From Haloechinothrix sp033042135 (lineage in GTDB: Bacteria > Actinomycetota > Actinomycetes > Mycobacteriales > Pseudonocardiaceae), in the NCBI RefSeq assembly GCF_033042135.1, contig NZ_WBXM01000001.1, positions 124,001 through 188,000 on the forward strand: a DNA stretch of 64,000 bases, written 5' to 3'. A program made the position numbers and the translations under genes. Numbering within the stretch: the stretch's first letter is position 1; every line of letters begins with the position of its first letter. Positions 50,758-59,301 of the stretch are shown in pieces. The notes under the pieces were generated by a model, which searched no databases, was not told where the DNA came from, and saw only the letters and a list, made by a program, of their open reading frames with translations.

Positions 50758-52055
50758 GCGCGTCCCCGTTCGCTCGATTGCGCGGTCGGCTCGGTGGCCG
50801 GGCGTTCGCGCGACCCCTCACGCCCGGTCTCGCGCAGCGGGAACACCGCGTGCACCCGCCAGCCGCCGCCCGGCTCCGGACCCACGTAGAGGGTGCCACC
50901 GAACACGTGCACGCGCTCGCGCATCCCGATGATCCCGTTGCCACCGACGGGCAGCGCGGGCCGGGCGGGTGGGATGCTGGCGTCCGAGTCCACAGGGTGA
51001 GCCTTGCCCGCCCCGTCGTCGGTCACCGTGACCTCCACCGTGTCGCCCCCGTCGCTGCTCTCGCCGCTGCGCACGACCGCGATCCACACCGTCGCGTCCC
51101 GCCCGGCGTGTTTGAGTGCGTTGGTCATGGCCTCCTGCACCACGCGGTACACGCCGAGCGCGATGCCCGCGGGCAGGTCGTCGAGCGGGTCGGAACGCTC
51201 GATCCGCACGTCGAGACCGGAAGCGCGCATGTCCGCGACGAGCTCGGTGAGCTCGGCGGCCGCGGGCTGCGGCCGCAGCGGCTCCTCGGTGTCGGCGTCG
51301 GGGTCGCGCAACACGGTGAGTAGTCCCCGCAGCTCGGCCAGCGCCGAGCGCGCGGTGTCGGAGATCGTCCCCAGCGCGCGCCGGACGGCGTCGGGATCGC
51401 GGTCGACGGCGAAGCGCGCGCCGTCGGCATGCACCACAATCACGCTGACCGAGTGCGCCACCACGTCGTGCAGCTCCCTGGCGATACGACTGCGCTCCTC
51501 GGCGACGGCGATCCTCGCCAGGTGTTCGCGCTCGGTCTCCAACAGGTGTAGTCGCGCCTCGAGCTCGGCGTGGTAGGCGCGGCGCGCGCCGAGGAACTCC
51601 CCGAGGATCCAGGCGAACACATACACGGCTGCCGAGAACCCGATGGTGACGGTCCACTGTTCATGATCGAACTGCACCATGATCTGCCCGACCGTGGCCG
51701 TGAGCAGTACGCCGGTGTAGATGCCCGCGTGTCGCCTGCCGACGTAAACCACAAGGGTGTAGACGGCGATAGCGGCGGTGAGGACCGCACCCAGCGGCAA
51801 ATTCAGCGCCAGATGCACTGCGCCGGTCACCAGGATGGCGTAGGCCATGAACAGCGGGAACCTGCGTCGCACAACCAGCGGTGCCACCGTGGCGAGGATG
51901 GTGGGCACGGCGATGTGCCAGCCCGGCACATCCGGCGCGCCGTCGATCGAGAGCGCGTTGAGGTACAAGAAGGTATCGATCAGGGCGATCAGCAGTGCCA
52001 GACTGCTATCACCTGCCATCGGATGCGCGCGCATCCACAGGCTCAACCGGCGCAT
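50754..52055 (-). CDS. sensor histidine kinase (HisKA_3 type)
   Basis: A 433-residue membrane kinase. Five to six helices in residues 18-155 (SSLALLIALIDTFLYLNAL, VPTILATVAPLVV, AYAILVTGAVHLAL, VLTAAIAVYTLVVYVG, FSAAVYVFAWILGEF). A coiled linker leads to HisKA_3 with His196 in RIARELHDVVAHSVSVIVVHADGAR, then HATPase motifs EAMTNALKHAG, VTVTDDGAG and GNGIIGMRERV. No extracellular sensing domain is present, so it may sense within the membrane or through the transporter. Translationally coupled to the regulator; divergent from the dynamin operon. Confidence 0.94.
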   Translation of the reverse strand: MRRLSLWMRAHPMAGDSSLALLIALIDTFLYLNALSIDGAPDVPGWHIAVPTILATVAPLVVRRRFPLFMAYAILVTGAVHLALNLPLGAVLTAAIAVYTLVVYVGRRHAGIYTGVLLTATVGQIMVQFDHEQWTVTIGFSAAVYVFAWILGEFLGARRAYHAELEARLHLLETEREHLARIAVAEERSRIARELHDVVAHSVSVIVVHADGARFAVDRDPDAVRRALGTISDTARSALAELRGLLTVLRDPDADTEEPLRPQPAAAELTELVADMRASGLDVRIERSDPLDDLPAGIALGVYRVVQEAMTNALKHAGRDATVWIAVVRSGESSDGGDTVEVTVTDDGAGKAHPVDSDASIPPARPALPVGGNGIIGMRERVHVFGGTLYVGPEPGGGWRVHAVFPLRETGREGSRERPATEPTAQSSERGRA

Positions 52056-52230
52056 GGCTCGACCCTAGGGTGATCACGCGGCCTGGCGCGTCACCCCGGG
52101 GGATTACGGCGGGTGCGACCGGGGGAGGACCGACCCGGTGAGCTCCCGGCGTGACAGGATGCTGTGTGGTCTGGGGCGAGCGAACGCAGCGGTCGAGGGT
52201 GGCACCCCTCGGCTAGGAACGGATGGGGGC

Positions 52231-53853
52231 GTGGCGGCCGTGATCGAGCAGGGGCAACTGGCTGGTCCGCTCTCGGAATCGGTGGCCGACCTGTGCCGCA
52301 GGCTGCAGTCGCAGGTCAGCCCCCGCACCGCGGCGGGGTTCGGTGAGGTGCTGCGGCGGTTGGCCGCCCCGTTGCAGGTCGCGGTGGCGGGTCGCATCAA
52401 GTCGGGCAAGTCGACGCTGGTGAACGCGCTGATCGGGCGGCGGGTGGCACCGACGGGGATCGGGGAGTGCACCCGGTTGGTGACGCGCTTCCAGTACGGC
52501 ACGGTGGACCGGATCGAAGTGGTGCGCACCGACGGCACCACCGCGGTGTTGCCGTTCGGTGCCGACGGCATGATCCCGGCCTCGCTCGGTGTCGACCCGA
52601 AGTCGGTGTCGCACGTGGAGGTGTACCTGACCAACGCGGTGCTGCGGGGGATGACCGTGATCGACACTCCCGGTCTGGGTTCGTTGGATGCCGCTTCTTC
52701 GCGGCGGACCGAGGAGTTGCTCGGCGGTGCTGGCGGTGCGGCGGCTACGCCCGGTGCGGCTGAGGGGGGCGAGGCCGCCGAGCTCGACCGCACCTCGCGG
52801 GATGCGGTGGCAGGCGCCGAGGCGGTGCTGTACGTGGTCACCCAGCACGTGCGGGCGGACGACCAGCAGGCGCTGGCGGCGTTCACGGCGGCGACGGCGA
52901 GCCGCGAAGCCGGCCCGGTCAACGCGCTCGCTCTGCTGAACAAGGCCGACACCGTGGTGGCCGAGACGGTCGACGGCGCGGACGGCGACTCTTGGCTGGC
53001 GGCGAGCCTGCTGGCCGAGGCGCAGGCCGCCGCGTTGCGTCCGCGGGTCGCCGACGTGATCCCGGTAATCGGGCTGCTCGCCGAGACCGCGGAGACCGGC
53101 GGTTTCACTTCGGCGGACGCCGAGGCGTTACGGGAGCTGGCCGGGCTGGGCGATGACGACCTCTCGATGCTGACGATGTCGGCTGACCTGTTCACCTCGT
53201 GGGAGTGCGAGGTGCCAACCGCCGCTAGGACGCGGCTGCTCGAACGGCTCGACCTGTACGGCATCCAGCGGTGCGTGACGGCGATCCGGGAGCATCCCGA
53301 GATCACGACAGGGGCGTTGCGGCGCGCTATCGTCGACGCTTCCGGACTGGAGGCGGTGCGGTCGCGGTTGCACACGTTGTTCGCCGCCCGCGCCGACGGG
53401 ATCAAGGCAGCCGCGGCACTGGCGTCGGTCACCGCGCTCGCCGACGCCTCAGGCGACCCGGTGGAACGTTCCCGCGTGCACGATGCGATCGAGGTGTTGC
53501 TCGGTAGGCCGGAGGCGCACCAGCTACGTATGCTGGAAGCGCTCACCCTGGTGGCGTCCGGGGCCGTGGACATGCCGGACGACCTGTGCGAGGAGATCCA
53601 GCGGGTGGGAAGCAACAGCGGCGCCGAGGCGCGGCTCGGCATGCCGGGGGCGAGCCTGGCAGAACTGGCTGACGAGGCGCTGGAGCGCGCGGGTTGGTGG
53701 CGCTCCTTCGCGTCGTTCGGTGCGACCCCGGCGCAGAGCAGGATCGCGCACGTGGTGCACCGCAGCTACTTCCTGCTGTGGCAGGAGCTACGTTCCACCG
53801 GGCAGCAACCCGCCGGGCAGGAGGGAACAGCGCGGTACGGGGGTGATCGGTGA
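52231..53853 (+). CDS. dynamin-family GTPase 1
   Basis: A dynamin-like GTPase of 540 residues from GTG 52231 (the frame is open to GTG 52138, but the extra 31 residues are Arg/Gly-rich and unlike the family). G1: AVAGRIKSGKSTLVNALIG; G2 region: GIGECTRLVTRFQYG; G3: VIDTPGLGSL; G4: LLNKADTV. The remaining 270 residues are helical stalk (LEAVRSRLHTLFAARADGIKAAAALASVTALAD). No clear membrane segment is present. It resembles mycobacterial IniC and one member of the Streptomyces DynA/DynB pair, which act in membrane remodelling at septa or under cell-wall stress. Its stop overlaps the GTG of the GrpE-like gene. Confidence 0.88.
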   Translation: MAAVIEQGQLAGPLSESVADLCRRLQSQVSPRTAAGFGEVLRRLAAPLQVAVAGRIKSGKSTLVNALIGRRVAPTGIGECTRLVTRFQYGTVDRIEVVRTDGTTAVLPFGADGMIPASLGVDPKSVSHVEVYLTNAVLRGMTVIDTPGLGSLDAASSRRTEELLGGAGGAAATPGAAEGGEAAELDRTSRDAVAGAEAVLYVVTQHVRADDQQALAAFTAATASREAGPVNALALLNKADTVVAETVDGADGDSWLAASLLAEAQAAALRPRVADVIPVIGLLAETAETGGFTSADAEALRELAGLGDDDLSMLTMSADLFTSWECEVPTAARTRLLERLDLYGIQRCVTAIREHPEITTGALRRAIVDASGLEAVRSRLHTLFAARADGIKAAAALASVTALADASGDPVERSRVHDAIEVLLGRPEAHQLRMLEALTLVASGAVDMPDDLCEEIQRVGSNSGAEARLGMPGASLAELADEALERAGWWRSFASFGATPAQSRIAHVVHRSYFLLWQELRSTGQQPAGQEGTARYGGDR

Positions 53854-54230
53854 GCGCGCCACGGGCCTCGGAGCCAGCTGCGGGAACCGGTGAGGACACT
53901 CCGCCGTCGGAACCCTGTATGCAGCACCTGGAAACCCAGCGGCACGCATTGATCCAGCTCTGCCTGTACGCGCTCGATCGTGCCCGCAGCGGCGCGGTGG
54001 CCGAGCGGTTGGAACACGGGTTAGCGGGGGTGGGGGTGGTCGCGTTACGCCCGGACGGCCAGCGGTTCGACCCGAGCAGGCACGAGGCGGGCGGTACCGT
54101 TCCGACCGCCGACGGGGCGCTGGACGGCGTGATCGCGGGAACCGAGGTCGCCGGTTTCGTCGACGGTGACACGCTGTTGCGTGCCCCGGTGGTGACGGTG
54201 TACACGGCGTCGGGCAAGGGCACGCGGTGA
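53850..54230 (+). CDS. GrpE-like protein
   Basis: A 126-residue protein. After a polar N-terminus and a helix (CMQHLETQRHALIQLCLYALDRARSGAVAERLEHGL), the C-terminal half matches the GrpE beta head: VVALRPDGQRFDPSRHEAGGTV, then GTEVAGFVDGDTLLRAPVVTVYT, equivalent to the canonical pattern of pro-x-GxxFDPxxHEA and GYxxxxRVLRPAxVxV. The long paired coiled coil of true GrpE is mostly missing, so it is a short version. GrpE releases ADP from Hsp70; no Hsp70 gene lies within the window. Translational coupling on both sides (GTGA overlaps) to two dynamin-like GTPases suggests the three proteins act together. Confidence 0.8.
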   Translation: MSAPRASEPAAGTGEDTPPSEPCMQHLETQRHALIQLCLYALDRARSGAVAERLEHGLAGVGVVALRPDGQRFDPSRHEAGGTVPTADGALDGVIAGTEVAGFVDGDTLLRAPVVTVYTASGKGTR

Positions 54231-56053
54231 CGGCGCCGTTCTTCGCCGAGCCCGACCCGCTTGCGGTGCTGGCCGGTGCCCGTGATGCCGCGCTCGAGCT
54301 GCTCGACGAGCTCGACGCCGGGGCAGCGCATTGGGTGCGGGAGGCAGCCGCCGCGGTAGGGGACACGCCGAGCGTGGTCACCGTCGGCGAGGCGAAGCGC
54401 GGCAAGAGCTCGCTGGTCAACGCCTTGCTGGCATATCAGGGACTGTCGCCGGTGGATGCCGAGCTCGCCACCGGCACCTACCTGGTATTCCGGCACGGCC
54501 AGCAGTGGCAGGCACGGGCATGCTACCCGGGGCAGGAAGCCGACGTGCCGGTCCCGCTGAGCGACCTCGCGAGCTGGGCTTCGGTCAGCGGCGAGTTGCC
54601 GCCCGGCACGCTGCCTCCCGATCACCTCGAGGTTTCCGGGCCGTGCCCGCTGCTGGAGCGGGTGAGCGTGGTGGACACCCCTGGCGTCGGCGGGCTGAAC
54701 TCGATGCACGGTATGCGGGCGCGGCAGGCCGCGGCGAAGGCCACCGCGCTGCTGTTCGTCGCCGACGCCGCCGCCCCGCTGACCTCGACCGAGCTGGAGT
54801 TCCTCACTACGGTCTCGGACAGCGTCGAGACGGTGCTGTTCGCGCTGACCAAGACCGACACCCACCGGGGTTGGCGGCAGATACTCGAAGCCGATCGGGA
54901 GCTGCTGCGCAGACACGCCCCTCGATTCGCCGACGCGGAGTTCCACCCGGTGTCGGCGTTGCTGTTCGAACGCGCCGTCACCGCGCCCTCGGCCGATGCC
55001 GCGCGGGTATTGCGGGAGCAGTCCGGCATCGCCGAGTTGCAGGCGGCGATGCAGCGGCTCGTGGCGGGCCGCGCCGAGCAGCTCGGCACCGCCAACGCGG
55101 TACGGGCCGCGGTTACGGCTCTCGAAGCGAGGGAGAGCGCGTTGGCGAGCACGTCCCGCTCGCTTGAGGGGGGCGAGGACGAGGCGCGGTCGCTGCGGGA
55201 GCGCCGTGACGCGCTCGCCGCGCAGCGCCGGTCGTCCACAAGGGGCTGGCAGGTCACGCTGCGCACCGAGATCCAGCGAGCACGGCTGGAGTGCAGCCAC
55301 GAAGTCAGCAGGCAGGTACGGGAGGCGCAGTCCTGGTTCCGGCAACGGATCGAGGCCGCCGACCGCGACGCGCTGACCACGTTGCCCCAGGAGGTGGACG
55401 CGGCGCTGCGGGTGCTCTCCGGCAGGGTCTCGGACACCTTGGGCCGCAGGTTGAACGAGGTCACCGACGCGGTGCTGGCCGAGCTGTTCTCGGTCGAGGA
55501 GCTGCGGGTGGTCCGCGCGCAGTTCGCGCGTGGGGATACGCCGCGGGTGGTGGTGCGGCCGCCGGAGAGGCGAGCGCCGAGCGCGGAGGACAAGCTGCTG
55601 GTCTTCATGGGGATCTCCGGAGGGTTCGGGATCAGCAAGATCGCGGCGGCGCCGCTGGCCGGGATGGCTGTGGCGGGGCCGGTCGTGCTGCCAGCCTCGA
55701 TCGCGGTGGGACTCGGCGCGGGCTGGTGGATGGCACGGACAAGGAGGCATGCCGCGGAGAAGCAGCACTACAAGCAGTGGTTGACCGATTCGATCGCCGA
55801 GACCCGCGCTGCGCTGGATCAGCTGGTGTCGGAGCAGATCATCGACGCGGAGCAGCAGCTGGCGCTGGCGCTGGACGACGCACTCGGTAAGCGGATCGAC
55901 GCCATCGACGAGGAACTGGCGGAGATCGACACGGCGCTCAAGCTGAGCGCGCAGGAGCGTGCCGGGCGGCTCGCGGAGGTGAACCGGCAGCTCTCCCGCG
56001 TGCGCGCGTGCCTGCGGCGGGCCCGCAAGGCTCTTGGTGCGGGCGCGGAGTGA
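54227..56053 (+). CDS. dynamin-family GTPase 2 with membrane segment
   Basis: A 608-residue dynamin-like GTPase. G1 GEAKRGKSSLVNALL (54-68), threonine switch in LATGTYLVF, G3 VVDTPGVGGL and G4 LTKTD. A long coiled stalk follows (ALEARESALASTSRSLEGGEDEARSLRERRDALAAQ). Residues about 452-500 are hydrophobic, with LLVFMGISGGFGISKIAAAPLAGMAVAGPVVLPASIAVGLGAGWW, fitting a membrane hairpin as in bacterial dynamin-like proteins; a helical tail of 105 residues closes the protein. This is the IniA/DynA-like partner of the GTPase two genes upstream. Start GTG overlaps the grpE-like stop. Confidence 0.88.
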   Translation: MTAPFFAEPDPLAVLAGARDAALELLDELDAGAAHWVREAAAAVGDTPSVVTVGEAKRGKSSLVNALLAYQGLSPVDAELATGTYLVFRHGQQWQARACYPGQEADVPVPLSDLASWASVSGELPPGTLPPDHLEVSGPCPLLERVSVVDTPGVGGLNSMHGMRARQAAAKATALLFVADAAAPLTSTELEFLTTVSDSVETVLFALTKTDTHRGWRQILEADRELLRRHAPRFADAEFHPVSALLFERAVTAPSADAARVLREQSGIAELQAAMQRLVAGRAEQLGTANAVRAAVTALEARESALASTSRSLEGGEDEARSLRERRDALAAQRRSSTRGWQVTLRTEIQRARLECSHEVSRQVREAQSWFRQRIEAADRDALTTLPQEVDAALRVLSGRVSDTLGRRLNEVTDAVLAELFSVEELRVVRAQFARGDTPRVVVRPPERRAPSAEDKLLVFMGISGGFGISKIAAAPLAGMAVAGPVVLPASIAVGLGAGWWMARTRRHAAEKQHYKQWLTDSIAETRAALDQLVSEQIIDAEQQLALALDDALGKRIDAIDEELAEIDTALKLSAQERAGRLAEVNRQLSRVRACLRRARKALGAGAE

Positions 56054-56241
56054 CTCGCCCGGTCGTGTGGCCCGGGCAATCCGGTAATGCGGCAGTCCGG
56101 TTGGCGTAGGAACCGAAGCGGCTTACGGTGAGTCTCACGTATGTCGCGTGACGCACGGCGGTCAGGCGGCTGTGGGGGTGACCACGCACCTTCACCCGGC
56201 AGGAATCTTCACCCGGGAACCCGCGATGAGGGGTGGCTGGC

Positions 56242-56937
56242 ATGTACATCGACGAATCCGGCGGCACCGACGACCTGGTGACCGAGAAGGAGATGACGGT
56301 CGACGTCGACGGTGACGAGTACACCGCCGAGATGAACCTCGACTCCAGCGGTGACGGCGCGTATGACACGGTGTTGATCCGCGAGGAGGACGGCTCGGCG
56401 CGAGCGTTCGTCGATACCGACGGGTCCGGTCGGGCCGACGAGTACATCGCGTTGGACGACCGGGGCAGGCCGGTGACCGTGGCGGGCTACGAGGAATCGA
56501 CGGGCCGCTGGGTGGCCGACGAACCGGCAGGCTCGAACCAGGCGGCCCAAGGGGCCGATGCGGCCGCCGCCGGGCCGATGACCGCCGAGTTCCCCGACGG
56601 CCCGGTGGACGTGGGTCCGCCGACGGTGGACACCAACCATGACGGCACACCGGACACCGCGGTCGTGGAGCGGGACGGCGCCACGTACTACTTCACAGAC
56701 ACCACCGGCGACGGGGAGGCCGACGTCGCCGTGGTGATGAGCTCCGGGGGGACGGTCACCACGGTGGAACACACCGGTGACGGGCGGTGGCAGGAGGTGG
56801 AGCGCACCGCCGACGGCCCCGGTTCCGGTGATGGGCAGTCGATGGCGGGCGACACCGGCGAGGACCTGGCAGGCGCGACGGGCTCCGGCGGGGTGGCGAC
56901 CGTTGACCCCGCCACGGGGCAGTGGATCACGAGCTGA
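56242..56937 (+). CDS. DUF6802-like protein with calcium-type Asp repeats
   Basis: A 231-residue acidic protein without signal peptide. Four loops of the DxSxDGxxDx type are evident: DSSGDGAYDT, DTDGSGRADEY, DTNHDGTPDT and DTTGDGEADV, each followed by a beta strand (VLIREEDGS, IALDDRGR, AVVERDG, VVMSSGG). These resemble EF-hand-like or thrombospondin type 3 calcium loops and the DUF6802 family. The C-terminus is Gly/Ala/Asp-rich. ATG 56242 follows GAGGGG by 8 bases. It lies 188 bp after the dynamin operon on the same strand; relatives often lie near IniB/dynamin clusters. Function unknown. Confidence 0.7.
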   Translation: MYIDESGGTDDLVTEKEMTVDVDGDEYTAEMNLDSSGDGAYDTVLIREEDGSARAFVDTDGSGRADEYIALDDRGRPVTVAGYEESTGRWVADEPAGSNQAAQGADAAAAGPMTAEFPDGPVDVGPPTVDTNHDGTPDTAVVERDGATYYFTDTTGDGEADVAVVMSSGGTVTTVEHTGDGRWQEVERTADGPGSGDGQSMAGDTGEDLAGATGSGGVATVDPATGQWITS

Positions 56938-57206
56938 ACCCCCCGGGGTGGTGCGCCGGTGATGAGTGTCACCGGATCGACCGGGCGTGCGGTACGGCAC
57001 AGCGGTGGCATCGCGAGCGAAGCGCCGGTCGCCGATATGGAGCAATCTGAATCGATTCCCTTATCGTTCTTGTGAGAGAACCGACAGGCCTCACCGACGT
57101 CATCGCGGCTCAACGGGGCTACTCTCGAAGAATCCCGCAATCGAGCACGCCGCCGCAGCAATCTGACGCTTGCTGGGTGTGCGAAGTTATTCGGTCGCCG
57201 GCAACG

Positions 57207-57244
57207 AAGCCCGCGCCAGGACAGTGCCGTTCTGGTGCGGGCTT
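57207..57244 (+). promoter_or_regulatory. pckG leader hairpin
   Basis: The 336-bp gap before pckG (56938-57273) has no gene. Its notable feature is a stable hairpin: AAGCCCGC-G-CCAG (57207-57219) pairing with CTGG-T-GCGGGCTT (57232-57244) around 12 bases, ending 29 bases before the ATG. It might stabilise the leader, attenuate transcription or be a regulator target. Promoter hexamers were not assigned. Confidence 0.45.
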
Positions 57245-57273
57245 GTCGCGTCGGAGTCAGGAGATTGAACGAG

Positions 57274-59097
57274 ATGACTGCTGTAGCCATCCCGGGACTG
57301 GACAACGCACCCACGACGCACAGCCGTGTCCTCGAGTGGGTGCGAGAGGTCGCGGAGCTCACCACCCCGGATCGTGTGGTTTGGATCGACGGCTCGGACG
57401 AGGAGTCGGAGTGGATCAACAAGAAGCTTGTTGACGCGGGTACGTTCGTCCCGCTGGAGGGCAAACCGAACTCCTACTGGGCCGCATCGGATCCGAGCGA
57501 TGTGGCTCGCGTGGAGGAGCGGACCTTCATCTGTTCCCAGTCCGAGGCCGATGCCGGTCCGACGAACAACTGGATGCATCCGGATGAGATGAAGGCGACG
57601 ATGACCGAGCTCTACCGGGGCTCGATGCGTGGCCGGACCATGTACGTGATCCCCTTCTGCATGGGGCCGCTCTCCGACGAGAACCCCAAGCTGGGTATCG
57701 AGATCACGGACTCGGAGTACGTGGTCGCCTCGATGCGCATCATGACAAGGATGGGCTCGTCAGCGCTGGAGAAGTTCCACACCGACGACGGTCGCGAGCG
57801 TGACTTCGTTTCCGCGTTGCACTCCCTTGGTGCGCCGCTCGAGCCGGGGCAGGCCGACGTGCCATGGCCGTGTAACGACACGAAGTACATCACGCACTTC
57901 CCCGAGGAGCGGGTGATCTGGAGCTTCGGCTCCGGTTACGGCGGCAACGCGCTGCTCGGCAAGAAGTGCTACTCGCTGCGCATCGCCTCGGTGATCGGCC
58001 GGGACGAGGGGTGGCTGGCCGAGCACATGCTCATCCTCAAGCTGATCTCGCCGGAGAACAAGGTCTACTACGTCGCCGCCGCGTTCCCCTCTGCCTGCGG
58101 CAAGACCAACCTAGCGATGCTCGAGCCGACCATCCCCGGCTGGCGTGTGGAAACGCTCGGCGACGACATCGCGTGGTTGCGTTTCGGCGAGGACGGCAGG
58201 CTCTACGCGGTCAACCCGGAGGCAGGCTTCTTCGGGGTCGCGCCAGGGACCAACTGGAAGACCAATCCGAACGCGATGCGCACGATCGAGAAGGGCAACT
58301 CGGTCTTCACCAACGTCGCGCTGACCGACGACGGTGACGTGTGGTGGGAGGAGATGGAGAACACCCCCGCACACGCCACGTCGTGGAAGAAGCAGGACTG
58401 GACGCCTGACTCGGATGAGCCTGCCGCTCACCCGAACTCCCGGTACTGCACGCCGATGTCGCAGTGCCCGATCCTGGCGCCCGAGTGGGATGACCCGAAC
58501 GGTGTGCCGTTGTCGGCGATCCTGTTCGGTGGCCGGAGGGCGAACACGATCCCGCTGGTGACCGAGGCGCGCGACTGGCAGCACGGCACCTTCATGGGCG
58601 CGACGCTGTCCAGCGAGAAGACCGCCGCCGCGGCGGGCAAGGTCGGCGAGGTGCGGCGGGATCCGATGGCGATGCTGCCGTTCATCGGCTACAACGCCGG
58701 GGACTACTTCCAGCACTGGATCGACACCGGCAAGAGCGCGGACGAGACGAAGCTGCCGAAGATTTTCTACGTCAACTGGTTCCGCAGGGACGACGACCGT
58801 CGGATCCTGTGGCCCGGCTTCGGCGAGAACTGCCGCGTGCTCAAGTGGATCATCGAGCGGCTGGAGGGCAGCGCTGCCGCTTCCGAGACTCCTATCGGTT
58901 GGGTGCCCACCGCGGATCAGCTCGACCTGGAGGGTCTCGACTGCTCTAAGGAGGATGTGGAGGCCGCGTTGCGGGTCGATGCGGACGAGTGGCGCGCCGA
59001 GATCCCGCTGATCGAAGAGTGGTTCGACAAGATCGGCGACCGGCTGCCGACCTCGTTGCGGGATGAGTTGGAGGCGCTCAAGCAGCGCCTCGGCTGA
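57274..59097 (+). CDS. pckG: phosphoenolpyruvate carboxykinase (GTP)
   Basis: Converts oxaloacetate and GTP to PEP, CO2 and GDP; key gluconeogenic/anaplerotic enzyme. The 607-residue product has all GTP-PEPCK features: the hyper-reactive Cys275 in the P-loop FPSACGKTNLAML, YYVAAAFPS, GDDIAWLRFGEDGRLYAVNPEAGFFGVAPGTNWKTNPNAM, and FGGRRANTIPLV, plus the Arg-rich RRDDDRRILWPGFGENCRVLKWI. Length matches the family. ATG 57274 follows AGGAGATTGAACGAG. It is Rv0211-like. A stem-loop leader precedes it and a 17-bp terminator follows 21 bp after its stop. Confidence 0.98.
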   Translation: MTAVAIPGLDNAPTTHSRVLEWVREVAELTTPDRVVWIDGSDEESEWINKKLVDAGTFVPLEGKPNSYWAASDPSDVARVEERTFICSQSEADAGPTNNWMHPDEMKATMTELYRGSMRGRTMYVIPFCMGPLSDENPKLGIEITDSEYVVASMRIMTRMGSSALEKFHTDDGRERDFVSALHSLGAPLEPGQADVPWPCNDTKYITHFPEERVIWSFGSGYGGNALLGKKCYSLRIASVIGRDEGWLAEHMLILKLISPENKVYYVAAAFPSACGKTNLAMLEPTIPGWRVETLGDDIAWLRFGEDGRLYAVNPEAGFFGVAPGTNWKTNPNAMRTIEKGNSVFTNVALTDDGDVWWEEMENTPAHATSWKKQDWTPDSDEPAAHPNSRYCTPMSQCPILAPEWDDPNGVPLSAILFGGRRANTIPLVTEARDWQHGTFMGATLSSEKTAAAAGKVGEVRRDPMAMLPFIGYNAGDYFQHWIDTGKSADETKLPKIFYVNWFRRDDDRRILWPGFGENCRVLKWIIERLEGSAAASETPIGWVPTADQLDLEGLDCSKEDVEAALRVDADEWRAEIPLIEEWFDKIGDRLPTSLRDELEALKQRLG

Positions 59098-59118
59098 GCG
59101 GGTACGACCGCGCAGTCA

Positions 59119-59157
59119 CGTGGGGCCTGGGGACCGTCTCGGTCCCCAGGCCCCACG
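59119..59157. terminator. strong terminator after pckG
   Basis: Perfect 17-bp stem, 59119-59135 with 59141-59157 (core GGGGCCTGGGGACC), loop GTCTC, followed by TTCGTTCC. Lies between convergent pckG and the hydrolase gene. Confidence 0.85.
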
Positions 59158-59185
59158 TTCGTTCCAGTGCCGTCCCCTTTACGGG

Positions 59186-59261
59186 TTATCCACCCCCTGT
59201 GGATAACTTTGTGCATAGCCTGTGGAGTTACTGCTCCATCCGGTGGACGGACAGTGCATAA
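59186..59261. other. DnaA-box-like cluster
   Basis: TTATCCACC (59186-59194), a perfect TGTGGATAA (59198-59206), TGTGCATAG (59210-59218) and AGTGCATAA (59253-59261). The first two form a hairpin, GTTATCCAC and GTGGATAAC with 6 bases between. It is in the gap of the convergent pckG and hydrolase genes, next to the terminator. DnaA binding is inferred from sequence; part may be chance. Confidence 0.5.
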
Positions 59262-59301
59262 CTGGTGTTGTATACCACAGGATCCGGCTTTCGGCAGGGC
59301 G

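Noticed and set aside
53543..55768. 741-codon minus-strand frame over the dynamin operon
   Set aside because: Overlaps three coupled genes with clear GTPase and GrpE motifs; no start signal and no recognisable domain.
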